A DNA stretch of 64,000 nt from Podocnemis expansa (lineage: Eukaryota > Chordata > Testudines > Podocnemididae). The DNA lies in the NCBI GenBank assembly GCA_007922195.1, contig ML682059.1:17378205-17442204 (forward strand). The letters run 5' to 3'. The notes under the pieces were generated by a model. It was not told the DNA's origin. It was given only the letters and a program-made list of their open reading frames with translations, and made no database searches. This document shows positions 20,613 to 32,733 of this stretch, piece after piece (within the stretch, counting starts at the first letter, position 1; each line of letters starts with the position of its first letter). Position numbers and translations under genes: made by a program.

Positions 20613-22990
20613 AATTTTTTGCTTGTGTAGCCACAAACCAGGTCCTCCACTGCTCCTCTCCACAAGCTCCCTGTATTCGACCCTTCATTCTCTTCTATTT
20701 CAGACACTCCCTGTAACACCCACCCACTCCTTTATTCACAACTGGAGTTCTGTGTCTCCCCCATTCTCTCTCATCAGCATTGCATATCCAGAGAATCTGT
20801 GTATCTCCCATGTCCTAGTCCACTCTTATGATTACCTCCTGTTGTCCTCTTTAATGCTAGGCACTGTGTGTCTTCTTCTGTTAATGCTTCACACCATGCC
20901 AAGGTCTCCATGTGCCACCCAGCCCTCCATTACACTCACCATTATTATCTTCTTTTTTTTTTGTATTCTTTCTGTCTGGGAGAGTCATTCAGATCATTGA
21001 ATGTTAAGCACTATTGGAAGGATGGGAAGAGCTGAGACTGAGGGTACTGTTATGCTGAAAGTTGTTAATGCCTGCCATTCATACAGACCTATCAATAGAG
21101 AGATGCTATCAAATTGTCTGTAGGACATGACTTTTTTCAGTAAGAAGTTAATGCTGTACAAAATCACTGTAGTATGAATAGCAAGTAGATTAAAATCTGT
21201 CAACTGATAGATCTTAAAATGCAGTTTCTAAAAGGAGAATGAAGATATTTCTAATGGGTTCTGAAAGAGGTTTGTTCTTGGTCTAATGCTAATCCTTTCC
21301 AATTCTTTGGAAGGAAATATAAAATCTTTGTTAAGCTTTGCTGATGCCAAAGATTGGTGGAGCTGTAAGAAATAATGAGGGCATGTCTCTTGTACAGAAT
21401 AAGCCCAGCAGTAATCATTTTCTATGCCATCTCTTTCCTTGAACCCCTTCGCTGACTCTTTCTTCTCTATCGAATCAAACAAGCTGCTCATATTCACTTT
21501 CAATGCTCTTTGACATAACCACACCTTATCTAAAATTTCTCATGCAGTGTCAACTCCTGACTCAATCACTCACTTTTTAAATAGACAAAAACATTGTGTA
21601 CTCTCCTATGCTCCTCACAATTGGTAGAAATGCTCTTTAAGCACCCACAAAGCTAAATTGTTGTGTTTCTTCAAAACACTCCTTAAAATTCTTGTTTTCC
21701 ATGAGTCCTGCAAAAAACTTGACAATGGTTAGGATGCTGGTATGCTAATATCCCTATCTATTATGTTGATCAACGTTGTCTCATTGTTTCCTTACATTCT
21801 CCCATCAGTCCATCTGTTAGCTATTGTCCTAGACTTAGATTTTAAGTCCTTTGATATAGGTACTGTCTAGCTTTAAAGAATCTATTATTATTTATATTAT
21901 TAAAATGTCATATTTACAATAATCCATATGTGATATGCCATTTTTGGTACCAAGGGAAAGGCTGTAATTGGCTAGGAATGATTCTATGATTTATATGAAG
22001 GTGTCATATCTGTATTAGAAGCTAGGAATAGGTTTAGTCTCTGTGTTTCAAGTTATTGGATTCTAGGACACTCTTCATTCAGACTGGATGTCTACAAATT
22101 TCTGTTTCCTCTTAATGGCCTATTAAGGAAGCTCCCAGGTATAGTGGGGCCAGGGAGAAACCTGTTGAGCCACTAGGACTTGCTGTGTGACTCAACTCAA
22201 TTTTGATTTACAAAAAACTCCACACAGCATAAGGAAGGCCAGGGGTGATAAAAGGAAGCAGCACCAAATCCATTTTATCTTCAGTCTCCAGTCTGCAACC
22301 AACACCCACCTCTGGAACTATTCCCCTGCAACTGGACAAAGCACAGAGACCCACCTAGGTGCTGGGTGTCTCCAAAGGAAATAGACTAACCTGAAAACTC
22401 AAAATCTTTCAAGGACTTGCTTTGTATGGACTCTAAATAATTTGTCTGTATAAGATTCACTTTGACCCTTTAACATCTCTCCTTTTGTCTCTTTTTGTAT
22501 TAAACCATTAGTTGTGGTTACTAAAGGATTGGCTAGCAGTGTGGTATTTTGGGTAAGATCCAAGCCTATGTTCTTCTAGGTGATGTGGCTGACCCTTTGG
22601 GGTCAGGAGAACCTATTTCTTTAAGAGACCCAGTGGCTAGGTGGGGACCAGAGGAGCTGATGTGCAATAAAGGGGGCTGCTTCTATTCTGTTATGCTTTG
22701 TGATGGCTGATGTGGGGAATCAAAAGCATGTTTTGTTACTGACTGGGAGACTGGTTTAAGTACTAGCCGTCAGTGGTTTGGCGGTTTGGCCTTGCAAGCG
22801 GTTTGCAGCTTGTCCTGATTTTTGCACAGTCAGGAGGTTATGCCAGGAAACCCAGCTCACAACTGTCTTTAGTTTTAGGTTTACACAGAATCTAGTACAG
22901 TGAAGTCCTGTTCCATGACTCAGATTGGCTTTATAATCAAACAAATGATAATTATTCAGCAGATTGCAATCAAGCAACATGCATTTTAAT
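20613..22990. other. No gene seen
   Basis: Only short frames. A pyrimidine-rich stretch lies at 20620-20990. A block around 22500-22740 looks like part of an interspersed repeat (GGTAAGATCCAAGCC, TGACCCTTTGGGGTC), but I cannot name its family. Confidence 0.4.
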
Positions 22991-23539
22991 GTGATCAAAT
23001 AGAAAGTCCTGAATCTAGGGGCATGTCTATACTGACAGCAGCAAATTTGCTGCCATCAGTGCATTCCTCCGGGTTCTGTTGAGCAATTTGTCAAGACACA
23101 CTCAATCGATCTACAGCTTGACTCTGTAACTCCAGTCCTTTAAATGGAGTAGCACTAAATTGAGCAGATGGCAATTCTGGTTGCCCTAGCTCAGTGTGCA
23201 CAGGTAAGTGGGAGTTTGCATATTTACTGTTGCCTTACTGAGTATTTTACATACCTTGCATATTTCCCATCAGCTGCCATCAAAAAATGCCACAAGTGTA
23301 GACTAGGTCTTGGAATGAAGACTGATGCCTTTGCTTTCAGGGTGGGGAACCGTATCCTGGTAAGTAGTGACTCTGAAACAGACTTTAGCCTCATGGTGGA
23401 TAATGACCTGAATATAAGCTCCTAGTAGCATACTACAGCATGGAGGACTATTGTAGTCTTTGGATGCACAAGCAAGGAAATATCAAGTAACAGTAGGGAG
23501 ATGATATTGGTATTGGTACTATATACAGTACTGATGATA

Positions 23540-23730
23540 TAAATACTGGAATATTTTATCCAGTTCTGGTTTCTCCACTCTTAAAAGAGTTTTGAGGAAT
23601 TGGAGAGAAAGTTATAAGAATGAGTTAAGACTGGAAAACCTGCTTTACAGTTAGAAACTAAGGAAATTCAGTCTATTTAGTATATCCAAGAAAAGGTTAG
23701 AAGGTGACTTCACCATGATTGTAGCAGTGA
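23540..23730 (+). mobile_element. CR1 fragment, left piece
   Basis: ATACTGGAATATTTTATCCA with GTTCTGGTTTCTCC matches the LEYC-x-FWSP coding stretch of CR1 ORF2. Further on, AAAAGGTTAGAAGGTGACTT is the CR1 sequence just before the tyrosine-rich C-terminal motif. The copy breaks near 23720-23730 and resumes near 30260. Confidence 0.65.
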
Positions 23731-24431
23731 ACTGTGGCCTCCCTCAGAGCTTGGGTACAAAAAAGGGCCTGAATGCCCCCTCTGGCCAGGCATGGGAACT
23801 GCAGGGCTCTGGCCCCAGAAGCAGAGGTGCGAAGCCAAGAAAGGAAAAGGAAATATAAAAGCCCAGCCTGGCAGCTCAGTAGAGGCTGAGATGCTGCAGG
23901 GGAAGGATGCACCTGCTCTGAGGCAGCAAGGTGGAAGAGGCTGACCCCAGACAAGTGGCTGTCCCACCCACCTCCAGCTAGAAGGCCTGATGGCCTATCC
24001 AGTCTGCCTGGGCCCAGCGACTGGGAGGGGTTCCCCAAGGGTACCTGAGGGCCGTGACTGATTGCCCCTCACTGGGGCTGACCTGGAGCCAGGGGAGGCT
24101 GAGGACCTAAGCGTATACTTCCCTTGTGACCTGGAGGAACTTGCTTTGGCTGAGGAAGAGCTGCTGGGATGGACAGGCCCTATGACCTAGAGGAGTTGCC
24201 TTCCTCTGATGGGCTAGAGGAGTTCCCAGACCTACCACATATGGACACTGAGGCTTTCACTGGAAGCCTATGAGTGGTCTACCCTGAAGACATGCAAGGC
24301 CACTACCCCCTCTGGAATCAGGTACCCAGGCCCAGAGTGGGAGGAAGTAGGTCAGGGAAGGCAGACTGCTGTGCAGCCATTAGCGCAGCAGACCTGTGTC
24401 AGCATGGTCAGCAGGGCTCCTGTTGCAACCA
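23731..24431 (+). mobile_element. LTR-like element with promoter and acidic exon, left piece
   Basis: This is homologous in layout to the insert at 10333-11409: TATAAAAG at 23854-23861, a following GGCAGCTCAGT stretch, an acidic region with LEELP-type blocks (about 24130-24260), and a splice-donor-like CAGGTACCC at 24319-24327. Frames are broken by stops. It resumes at 29788 after a nested MITE; 29800-29840 shows the shared AGGGCCCTGGGCTGGGA. Outer ends and target duplication are uncertain; GATTGT occurs near both edges (about 23713 and 30282). Confidence 0.5.
23854..23861 (+). promoter_or_regulatory. TATA box of the LTR-like element
   Basis: TATAAAAG followed about 20 bp later by an AGCTCAGT segment, as at 10431 in the better preserved copy. 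No CCAAT or GC box is obvious here. Confidence 0.45.
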
Positions 24432-24636
24432 GGCTATGTCTACACTTAGGCTATGTCCACACACAAGCGCTTGTTTCGAAACAGGTCGTTTTGAAACAAG
24501 CCGTTTCAAAATAACCTTATTTCGAAAAGTCTTATTTAGAAATAACAAAAAGCTATTTTGAAATAAGGAAATAGCGGGAATCGAAATAGCATGTCCACAC
24601 TGTGGACTTGCTATTTCACTTCAGGGGCAGGGCACC

Positions 24637-25937
24637 ATGGGAGGTGTGGCAACATGGCCACCTCCCTGGGTCATGTCAGCGGCCATGTTGGTAGCAAATC
24701 CCATGAAAGCTGGGCCTGACCTCACTTCCCTGTCCACTCTAGCTAGCAGGACTCTACAAGCAATGGATATTGCCTGGTTGCCCAGACAGTGCCATGCGAC
24801 ACCCAGCCACGCTGACTGTCTGCAGAGTGTCCTGCGGATGTGGGACACTCTGCTCGCAGACCCAGAGGGTGCCCAGCCTCTGCCCGAGGCTTTCATCCAC
24901 CTCGTCCTCAGGGCAGAGCTACTACTCCTGCCCCCCTCTGTGCCTTGCCAGCTCTGGGCCTGGGAGATCCGCCCAGAATGGTGGGAGCGGGTCATGCTGC
25001 GCACCTGGGGGGACAACAACTGGAGGCAGAACTTCCAGATGACCAGGGCCAGCTTCACCCTCTTGGTAACGGAACTTGCAGGGACACCCCCATGAGGCCT
25101 GTCATCCCCATGGGCAAAAGAGTGGCCATCACCCTCTGGAAGATGGCCACTCTGGCGTCCCACAGGTCAGTGGCACCCCTCTTTGTGGTCAGGAGGCCCA
25201 CCATCAGGAACATCCTTGTTGAGGTCACTGGGGCCATCAACCAGGTCATGCTGTGATGCCTTGTGAAACAAGGGGAGCTGCAGGACACCATCCCAGGCAT
25301 AGCCACCCTTGGCTTCCCCAATTGTGCGGGGATCCTCGATGCGACACACATCCCTGTGTGAGCCCCGGAGCACAGGGCTGCTGAGTACCACAACAGGAAG
25401 GGGTACTACTCCATCATTGTGCAGGCCCTTGTGGACAACCGGGCCCTGTTCCAGGACTGTTATGTAGGATGGCCAGGGAAGGCCCATGACACCAGGGTCC
25501 TCTGGAACTCTGCCCTCTACCGGGGCATGGAGGCGGGCACCTTCTTCCCCCCTCACACCATCAATCTTGGGGGAGTAGAGGTGACTATCCTCATTGTGGC
25601 GGACGTGGCCTACCCCCTGTGGTCATGGCTCATGCGGCCATATGCAGGGCCCCTCGATCCCTTCCGGCGGATCTTCAATCACTGCCTGACCCGCTGCTGC
25701 CTGGTGGTGGAGCGAGCATTTGGCCGCCTCAAGGCCCGCTGGAGGTTCCATCTCACCCGCCTCCACCTCACAGAGTGGACACTGCCCCAAGTGATCACTG
25801 CATGCATGGCCCTTCACAATTACTGCAAGCAGCGGGGTAGGCCCATTCCACCCGCATGGGAAGCTGAGGCCCCAGTCCTCAGAAGGGACTATGAGGAACC
25901 CCAACCTGTGCCCACAGGGGAGCAGCCATCGCAGTGA
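24637..25937 (+). pseudogene. Harbinger DDE transposase (HARBI1-like nuclease), disrupted
   Basis: The N-terminal part (24637-25095) is helical with WERVMLRTWGDNNW and NFQMTRASFTLLV, then shifts frame near 25080. The next block (PVIPMGKRVAITLWKMATL) reaches a TGA near 25254, and another stop lies near 25359. The nuclease core is well kept. The first catalytic Asp is in GILDATHIPV (codon 25338), the second in ILIVADVAYPLW (25602), and the Glu in LVVERAFGRLKARWR (25710), followed by ITACMALHNYC. Harbinger transposases cut and rejoin DNA at the terminal repeats together with a Myb-like partner. The family normally has GDSxYPL where this copy has ADVAYPL; the Asp is retained. The frameshift and stops make it inactive. 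Confidence 0.85.
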
Positions 25938-26406
25938 GCCGTGTCCATGCGTGATGCACTCCAGACCACCTTCGCTGAGGAGGAATCCTGAGGGCCAGGC
26001 CTGTCCTGCCCCACAGCACCCTCTCCCCCGTCCACCCACAGCCAGCCCCCACCCATCCACCCCCCCAAAAAACACTGAAAACCATGAATAAGTGCCAAAC
26101 TATCTATTTATTTAACAATCAGGGGTTGGGGCAGAGACTGGCTGGGGGGGTTACAGGATGGGGGCAATGTGGGGGCAGTTCGGGGGAGGGGGCAGCAACT
26201 TGGAAAGGGGAGGTGGACTTTGGGGAGTTCAAGGAGGGGGCCAGCAACTTGGGAGGGGGACTTTGGGGAGTTCAAGGAGGGGGCAGCAACTTGGGAGGAG
26301 GAAGGAGGTGAACGAGTCCAGGAGGCAGGGGAGAAGTCAGGCATGGCCTGTGGGAGAGTCCAAGGGGGGGTGGCATGCCCCGCTCGTGCCCACAGCTGGC
26401 CTCCGT

Positions 26407-28232
26407 TCATCGTCGCCTCTGGGGAGGGCCAGGGGGTGAACCCTCAGCGTGATGCGGTGGGGCCAGCTCTTGGAGGGCGGTGGCGTGGTCCACGATGGCT
26501 GTTTTCAGCTGCTCGCTGAGGTGCTCCAGGGCCGTGGCCAACCTGTTCTCCAGCCCCATGGCCACCCTGTCATCTGCCACTGCAACCCGCTTGAGGACAC
26601 AGAGGGCGGCGTCCTGCTGCTGGGCCTGCTCGCGTTGCCAGGCCTGGATGGAAGCCTCCGTCCTTTCCCCAACTTCCTTGAGGGTCTCGAGGAGAACGGT
26701 GCGCAACCAGTGGGCCCTCCTCCATCGCCAGGTTGCCCAGGGGCTGAGGTGTCTGGCTGCCGGTGGTAGTGGCTGGGTGACCTGCTGGAATGAAGCAGAA
26801 AACACAGTTGGCCCCTGCCGCCTGCTGGCCCTGTCTGTGTGCAGCCTGTCTGCAGCACACACGTCTGCCCTGACTGTCAGCAGGTCCCAGGATCCCATGG
26901 GACATTGCCCTGGGGTAGGGCTACCGGTCCCCAAAGTCTTGAAAGGAGGCCAGGACAGTACCCAACGGAGGACATTGGAGGACACTGGGTGAAACTGTCT
27001 GGCTGTGGTATTCGTCGGTGTTTAGGGGGCCCTGGAACACTTGCCTGTACAAATCAGTATGCTATGGCATTCCAGGATACTTCAACCCCTATAGTACAAA
27101 GCCTGACAAAATCCCGTATTTTAAACTGCCTGCCAGACAGAGAATGTGAGGGTGAAAAGAAGAACAGGACAGTAAAAAGGGGACCATGTTCTCCTTTTGC
27201 CAGACATCTGGGAACCGTACCCTGGAGGCACACATGCTAGTGGTGCCCACAAGGGTGAGCTGGACTCATCCACGCCTTGCTCTAGGGGGTCTCCCAAGGC
27301 CACTTGCCAGTGGTGTGCCCTGCATGCTCTCCACCCCACCCAAGATGCGGCTGCATCTTTAACAGCCAGCCCCTGTTAACCACCCCCAGGCACACAGGGG
27401 CCTGTGACCCCAGTGCCACCTGTCTGTGGGGCACATGGCCAAGCGGGGGGGCCCTCGGTACCAGCCAACCCTGTGCCCTACCTGTCCCGGTGCCTGGCAT
27501 TGGACCCCCGCGCTGCCTGTGACCTGCTGGACAGGCCCAGGCCCGTGTGCCTCAGTGGGAGGGGAATACTTACCCGGGGGGCTCCAGAGGTCCAGTGCAA
27601 TGTCCTAGGCTCGATGTTGGACGCAGGGGCCGAGATGGTGGTGGGCTCCTGGTCCTCTGGGCTGCTCAGTGCCTCTGGGCCGGCAAACCGGTCTGGGCTG
27701 CTTGGGGTGGCCTCTGCCGCTGGTGGTGCTGCTGCGGCTGGACACCCCCTGATGGAGACATCGGACCCCGGTGCCTCCGGGCCTGATGAGGGACTCCTCT
27801 GGACGCCTGTGTCCAGAGCCTCAGCGGGGAGACCGTTGGACTCTGGACCCAGGAAGCTGTGCAGCTCCTCATAGTAGGGGCAGGTGGCTGCACTCCCTGC
27901 CCCCTGGACCTCCTGGGCCTCCCAGGTCTGGGCATGGTCCTGCCAGAGCAATTTTATTTTGCTCCGGACCTGGTCTGTGGTGCGGGAGTGGCTGCGGCAA
28001 TGTTCGAGTAAATGTCCCGGTTCCAGTTGGAGGCCCAGAACCGGGACATGATCTCTGGCCTCTGCCAGATCCCTAGGAGGCAGCAAACCTCCTCAGGGGT
28101 CCACCCATGGGCCCAGCGTCGCCCCCCAGCAGCAGTGCCTGCCTGGGATGCCATGCCTGTCAAAGGCTCAGGCCATGCTACCTGACAGGCACACCCTGAC
28201 AGGAACTTCCTGTTCCCCAGGGTGCTGTGCAC
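26407..28232 (-). pseudogene. Myb/SANT-like DNA-binding partner of Harbinger, two exons, frameshifted
   Basis: The minus-strand exon 1 starts near 28160 with MASQAG, then GWTPEEVCCLLGIWQRPEIM and SNIAAA, a trihelix/SANT-type Myb domain. After a frameshift near 27960 the domain continues with RTTDQVRSKIKLLWQDH and a long acidic, Ser/Pro-rich linker. A strong donor (GTAAGT, at 27573-27568 on the minus strand) ends the exon. An acceptor with pyrimidine tract and CAG lies at 26787-26785. Exon 2 (26784-26407) encodes a C-terminal helical region with REQAQQQDAALCVLKRVA and ATALEHLSEQLKTAI. Such proteins carry the transposase to the nucleus and to subterminal sites. Apart from the frameshift, exon structure and frames are well kept. 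Confidence 0.75.
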
Positions 28233-28497
28233 TCTGGGAGTAAGGTCAGACGGTTATTTTGAAACAACGCTTGTTGCGAAATAACACGTCTGGACGATGG
28301 TTGTTTCAAAACTAGTCATTTCAAAACAACCGTCGTTTCAAAACAGCATGTCCCAATGCGGTTATTTTGAAACAACTTGTTTTGAAATATCTGTTGTTCT
28401 GAAACAGAATGGGTTTAAGCCATTTTGAAACAATGGCTTTTGTTTCGAAACAACAGAACCCCTTGTTTCGAAACGAGGGAATGTCGTTTGGACATGC

Positions 28498-29292
28498 TGT
28501 AATAACCCTTGGGGAGGAAGGGGTTAACACTCTGGTCACTGAGTCCCAGGACAGCCAATAGGAACGAAGCACAGCTTTTTGAATGGTAACAGCAGCCTGG
28601 CCTGGGCCTGTTTGGATGCAGCAGAGCTCCTGGAAGGATCAGGAGGAGGCCAGAGGGGCCTGAGGAAGAATCCAGCAACATCCTTACCAAAGATAAGTTA
28701 AGTTTGGTACTGGCCAGGCGTGAGTAGAACAGGGAATGTTTATTTAGACACGGTCAGGGTATTTTCTTTGTTTTTGGCTTGTTTTTTGGATTTCTCTGTG
28801 CTAAGCACATGTAACCCAATCCTCCCCCCCACTACCCTGTAACTACCTAAGTTAATTCCCAGAGAAGCAACTCTCTGTGTTTATTATCTGTTCTTTTTGA
28901 TTAAAGAGTTTACCTTTTAAGTAAGTTCTGGTTCGGTGTCCTGAGAGGCAAGAGGTTTGTGTGCCCGTGCCTTAGACTGCACAGGCAGCTACTAGAGGGA
29001 ACCCTGTTCCAGTTCCAGCTCATATTGCAGCTGGAGTTCAGTCACTTTCCTGAGAGAGGAATAAAGAGGATTGCAAGTACCTCACAGGGAGGAATTCCCA
29101 AGTGCGCCTTCCTGGGTCTCAAGAGGTTTTTTTTTTTGCATTTGGGTGGTGGCAGCGATACCACTCCAAGGCCAGGAATTGGAGGCCTTGGAGACTTTTA
29201 AGAGCAGGCTTTAAGGCCAGTGGCTTTTCTGGCCTGTTGCAGGCCCCCACCTTCTGCACTCAGAGTGCCAGAGTGGGGAAAAAGCCTTGACA
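28498..29292 (+). mobile_element. Solo LTR (795 bp) inside the Harbinger
   Basis: It begins TGTAATAACCC and ends CCTTGACA (TG...CA), with a perfect 5-bp duplication CATGC at 28493-28497 and 29293-29297. It contains a possible polyadenylation signal GATTAAAG near 28899, another AATAAAGAGG near 29061, and a GGTGGTGGCAGCG stretch near 29147. No internal region or second LTR is present. The 5-bp duplication fits Gypsy-type or ERV3-type elements; the family is not resolved. The orientation is inferred from the polyadenylation-like motifs. Confidence 0.8.
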
Positions 29293-29787
29293 CATGCCAC
29301 TTCTTATTTTGAAACAAGCTCTGCTGTTTCAAAATAAGAAGCCTGTGTGGACATACCCTTAGAGTTTCAATTAGAATTACTGAATTTGAATTAATCAGTT
29401 AGACCTAATTATTATTAATTTGAATTCAGTCAATTTTAATTGACATGGCCACACTAGAAAATCCAATTTGAATTGGCATGTTCATGGACTGGACTTGCCA
29501 ATTCGAATCGGAGGCAGAGCACCATGAGAAATGTGGCAAGATGGTCAATTTGGACTGAGGAATTTGAATTGGCATGGCCACACTGTGTCAATTCAAATTA
29601 CCACAGTTTGAATTGCCCACGAGTTCAAAGTCAAACAAGGTTTGACAAATTTGAACTCAGCTTTCATCAGTTGGAACTGAGGAATTTCTCAGTTCGAATT
29701 GATGAAAGTGAGTGTGTCCATGTACTTAATAGAATTTGAACTGATGACAATCAATTCGAATTCAGCTGTAAGTGTAGACATATCTCT

Positions 29788-30250
29788 GGTGACTGGCCCC
29801 TCAGTCACTGGTAGGGCCCTGGGCTGGGATGCAGTGGTGATCGGTGGCCAGCTCCTCACCTCTTTCCCTTCCCAACCACCCAGAGTGCTTGACCTTTATG
29901 CCAGGGCTGTAGGCGCTCAAGCAGTGTTCTTGCCCATCTAGGCTGGCTTTAAAGCCCAGACAAGGGCTACTGACTCTCATGCTGCCCTCCCTGCCTAGGG
30001 GCTGGAGCTACTGACTCTTGTGCCAGCCGTCTCCCCCAGGGGCTGGGGCTACTGCCTCTTGTGCCTGCCCCCCCCCACGGGCCAGGGCTACTGGCTCTTT
30101 TGTGCCCAGGAACCCCTGGAAGGGGAGGCCTGATGGGCTTGGCCAGAGGGCTAAGACCCAAGGAAGGACTCCAAGCAGAGCCCATCGTGTGAAGAGGCAA
30201 TGCACCAACTATCAGGAGGGGAAGGAGTCAAGGCTACATTCCCAGTCTAC
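29788..30250 (+). mobile_element. LTR-like element, right piece
   Basis: This continues the element interrupted at 24431. TAGGGCCCTGGGCTGGGATG with GCAGTGG corresponds to 11066-11090 in the better copy. A local repeat GGGGCTGGAGCTACTGACTC / GGGGCTGGGGCTACTGCCTC / GGGCCAGGGCTACTGGCTC occurs three to four times at 29955-30100. No coding function is visible. Confidence 0.45.
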
Positions 30251-30259
30251 TAGCTAGAG

Positions 30260-30570
30260 GCACCCTCCAAATAGGTCTGGATTGTCAATCGCCTACAATG
30301 ACCTATCAATATCTACACAGGGAGAAGATTTCTCATAGTATATGCTCTTATGTTTAGCACAAAGATTTACCAATATTAAAAGACTGGAAATTGAAAATAG
30401 ATAAATTGAAACTGGAAATAAGGTGCAAATTGTTAAAGATCAGGGTAATTAACTACTAGAAGCAACTTCTTAATGGGGTCTCTGTGAATTCCTCATAACC
30501 TAAAGCTATTAAATTTAGATTGAATATCTTCTGTAAAGGAAATTATCTTTTAAAATAGAAACCATGGCTT
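30260..30570 (+). mobile_element. CR1 fragment, right piece
   Basis: ATATCTACACAGGGAGAAGA then AAAGACTGGAAATTGAAAAT, AACTGGAAATAAGGTGCAAA and GTAATTAACTACTAGAAGCA are the CR1 C-terminal coding and tail sequence expected to follow the piece ending near 23730. Confidence 0.65.
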
Positions 30571-32730
30571 GTGTTTTAAAGGAGGTCAGATTATATTATC
30601 TTAATTATACTTTTCAGCCTTAAATTAAAAAAAAAATAAAAATAAAAATAAATCTGACTACCAACAGAGCTATGTAAACTCACAAGAATTGAGAATATAG
30701 TTGAAGGCCTGCTGTTCATTATGCACATCTTAGTCTGTTGTTCTGAACAGTAAAATATTTCATGCAAAAGGGGCCAATTCTGTCTTCAGTTATAATGGTG
30801 CAATCCCAACAATTTCAGTGGCAATCCAGTAATATAGGCAAGAACAGAGTTTGGTACCAGGATTTCTCAGAACTCTCCGCTTCCAACGAAAGCTGGATAG
30901 CAGTACTGAATCAAAAGCTTTTATGCTTATCTATTACAATAACCATTTATGGTAAAGGACAGTATTTCTTGCATTAAACAGAACATAAGAAGGAACATTT
31001 TTGAGAATGCATAAAAATACAGATTAGCACACCAAACTGTTTTGAATTCATCTGATGAGAAATCTTTTCTAATGACTCCAAAGGCTAAAATATACAATTC
31101 TTGGATATTTGGATAGAAAAGCTTCAGATTTCATCACTGACAAATTATTGATAGGTTGGCCAAGGATCATCATAAACAGTGAGAAGTGCTTTGTTTTTGA
31201 AATAATTAGTATACACCTCTGTATCAAGTTCCTATCACCATGCTGGGCAGAAACCCACAACTTTACAGGTGGAGACACATTGCAGCCAGTGACACAGACA
31301 GATGACATATTTATTAGCTTGTCAAAGCCTCCCCTGTTTATGGAAGACTCACCCAGCTAAACAAAACAGTCTGCTTCCCATTGGCTAATTGAGATGGCCC
31401 CTGTTGAGAGTTTCAGCAAAGTGCTTGATGAGGCATAAAATGATGATTAATTAATTTACTGCTCAGTTGATCATCAAACTGAGAGGTTTATGATTCTCAC
31501 AGCGGTCAACGCTCTCTCTTCAGTGTGCAACAGCATGAGCAGCTTTCACTCTGGCCTGCTGCTGCCTTTGCTATGACCTGAGATATGGTGACTTAGGGGA
31601 AGAAGAAAAAAAAAGATAAGAAGAAAAGTTTCAGAAGAGGGATACTAAGCACTTTCTTTTAGAATGGTTTAAGACTGTCAGAAAAGTTTTTCACAAAGAG
31701 GCTTTTCATACCTTAGCATTAATCAAAACTACATTGCCTGGCATTGTCTTGTTTAAGTAATACTAATAAAAAGCTTAAGAAACAGTCGTTTTTTCACTGA
31801 TAACCTCATTTACATGCAAGATGGAATTAAAATATATCCTGACAAGTTGTTACGGTTACAGATGAGTTTATCACAAGGAATGTCAATATGAAAGTATTAA
31901 CACTAGGTGGGGCATAATTATCTGCTTCTAGAAACGAAGTTTAACTATTTAAAACTCATTAGACCTTTACAAATTTGAGACTAAGGAGAACGCAAAGATT
32001 TGACAAGCTGCATTATTTTAACTGAGTTAAACACCAGGCCCCACAGTTTCAAAACATTGGTCAAAATGAAGCTCATGCTTTTGCGAGCATATGTGAAGTA
32101 GACTTAGCACAACCACTGCTTGTTTTGCATTTATTGTTTTGAGAAGAAACTTTTAAATATCTTCATTTGTCGTGCTGTTCTGACAAACTGTTCTGAAATT
32201 GTGATTTTATATGCAGTGGTTATTTTTAGTTTTAGGATGGTGAAACCTAATTCTTCTCTGTTACATCAGTATTTTTCCAGAAGAATAGAACTGTACTTCT
32301 AATGAAGCATGTTTTTAAACAGGGTGCCCAAATCTGGTCAGTTAAGTCCAAATTTTCAAGATTGTTCAATAATTTTTGAGTGCCAGTTTTGAGTGCCAGA
32401 GTTAGGGCGCCTAAAGCCAGATTTTTCAGACAGCCATAGCTCACAAGGACTTCAACTGGAGTTGTAGGTACTCAGCACCTATCAAAAATACGTTCTACAT
32501 CATGTTGGATTCTGCAAAGATAAGGCACCCATCATTTGTGGAAACCTTTGCAAGGGTTGTGCTAAAACGTCTTATTCAGACACTTATATTAAGATACTCA
32601 AAACTGGGGTTCTAAATTCATGTTTAGGCAGACAAGAGTTCTGATTTTTGAATATTCTGAGCAAACAGCAGCTCCCATTATAGCTTCAAGTTGTCAGGGC
32701 TTATGAATTTGATTTAGGAAATGACATTTC
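30571..32730. other. No gene seen
   Basis: AT-rich, with an A-rich tract at 30627-30651. A stretch at 32330-32530 (CAAATTTTCAAGATT, GCACCTATCAAAA) resembles an old amniote repeat also seen near 48990-49150. No coding features. Confidence 0.45.
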
Positions 32731-32733
32731 TAG

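Larger units (their letters stand above)
24449..29358 (+). mobile_element. PIF/Harbinger, two-gene element (about 4.1 kb plus a nested solo LTR)
   Basis: Ends GGCTATGTCCACACAC and TGTGTGGACATACCC are flanked by TTA at 24446-24448 and 29359-29361, the canonical Harbinger target duplication. Subterminal regions are dense in TGTTTCGAAACA, TTATTTCGAAA and related palindromes (24470-24600 and 28250-28490). It encodes a DDE transposase on + and a spliced Myb/SANT-like protein on -, placed convergently. A 795-bp solo LTR sits near the right end. Both genes are disrupted. It is the probable autonomous relative of the palindrome-family B MITEs in this window. Confidence 0.85.
24432..29787. mobile_element. 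Harbinger-type MITE, palindrome family C, split by the autonomous element
   Basis: The left 17 bp (GGCTATGTCTACACTTA) lie before the autonomous Harbinger. The body resumes at 29359 with TTAGAGTTTCAATTAG and runs to AAGTGTAGACATATCTC. The resumed part holds AATTCGAATC, AATTTGAATTGGC, CAGTTCGAATTGATG and CAATTCGAATTC palindromes, the same type as in the 9722 element. Its own 3-bp duplication is not clear. Confidence 0.6.

Noticed and set aside
23022..23315. Possible further Harbinger relic (GGGCATGTCTATACTG start, AGTGTAGACTAGGTC end)
   Set aside because: The ends only loosely resemble the TIR and no 3-bp duplication or palindrome array is evident.
26084..26519. Plus-strand frames opposite the Myb-like exon
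   Set aside because: They are low-complexity glycine-rich shadows of a GGGGGA-rich segment and of the minus-strand exon.
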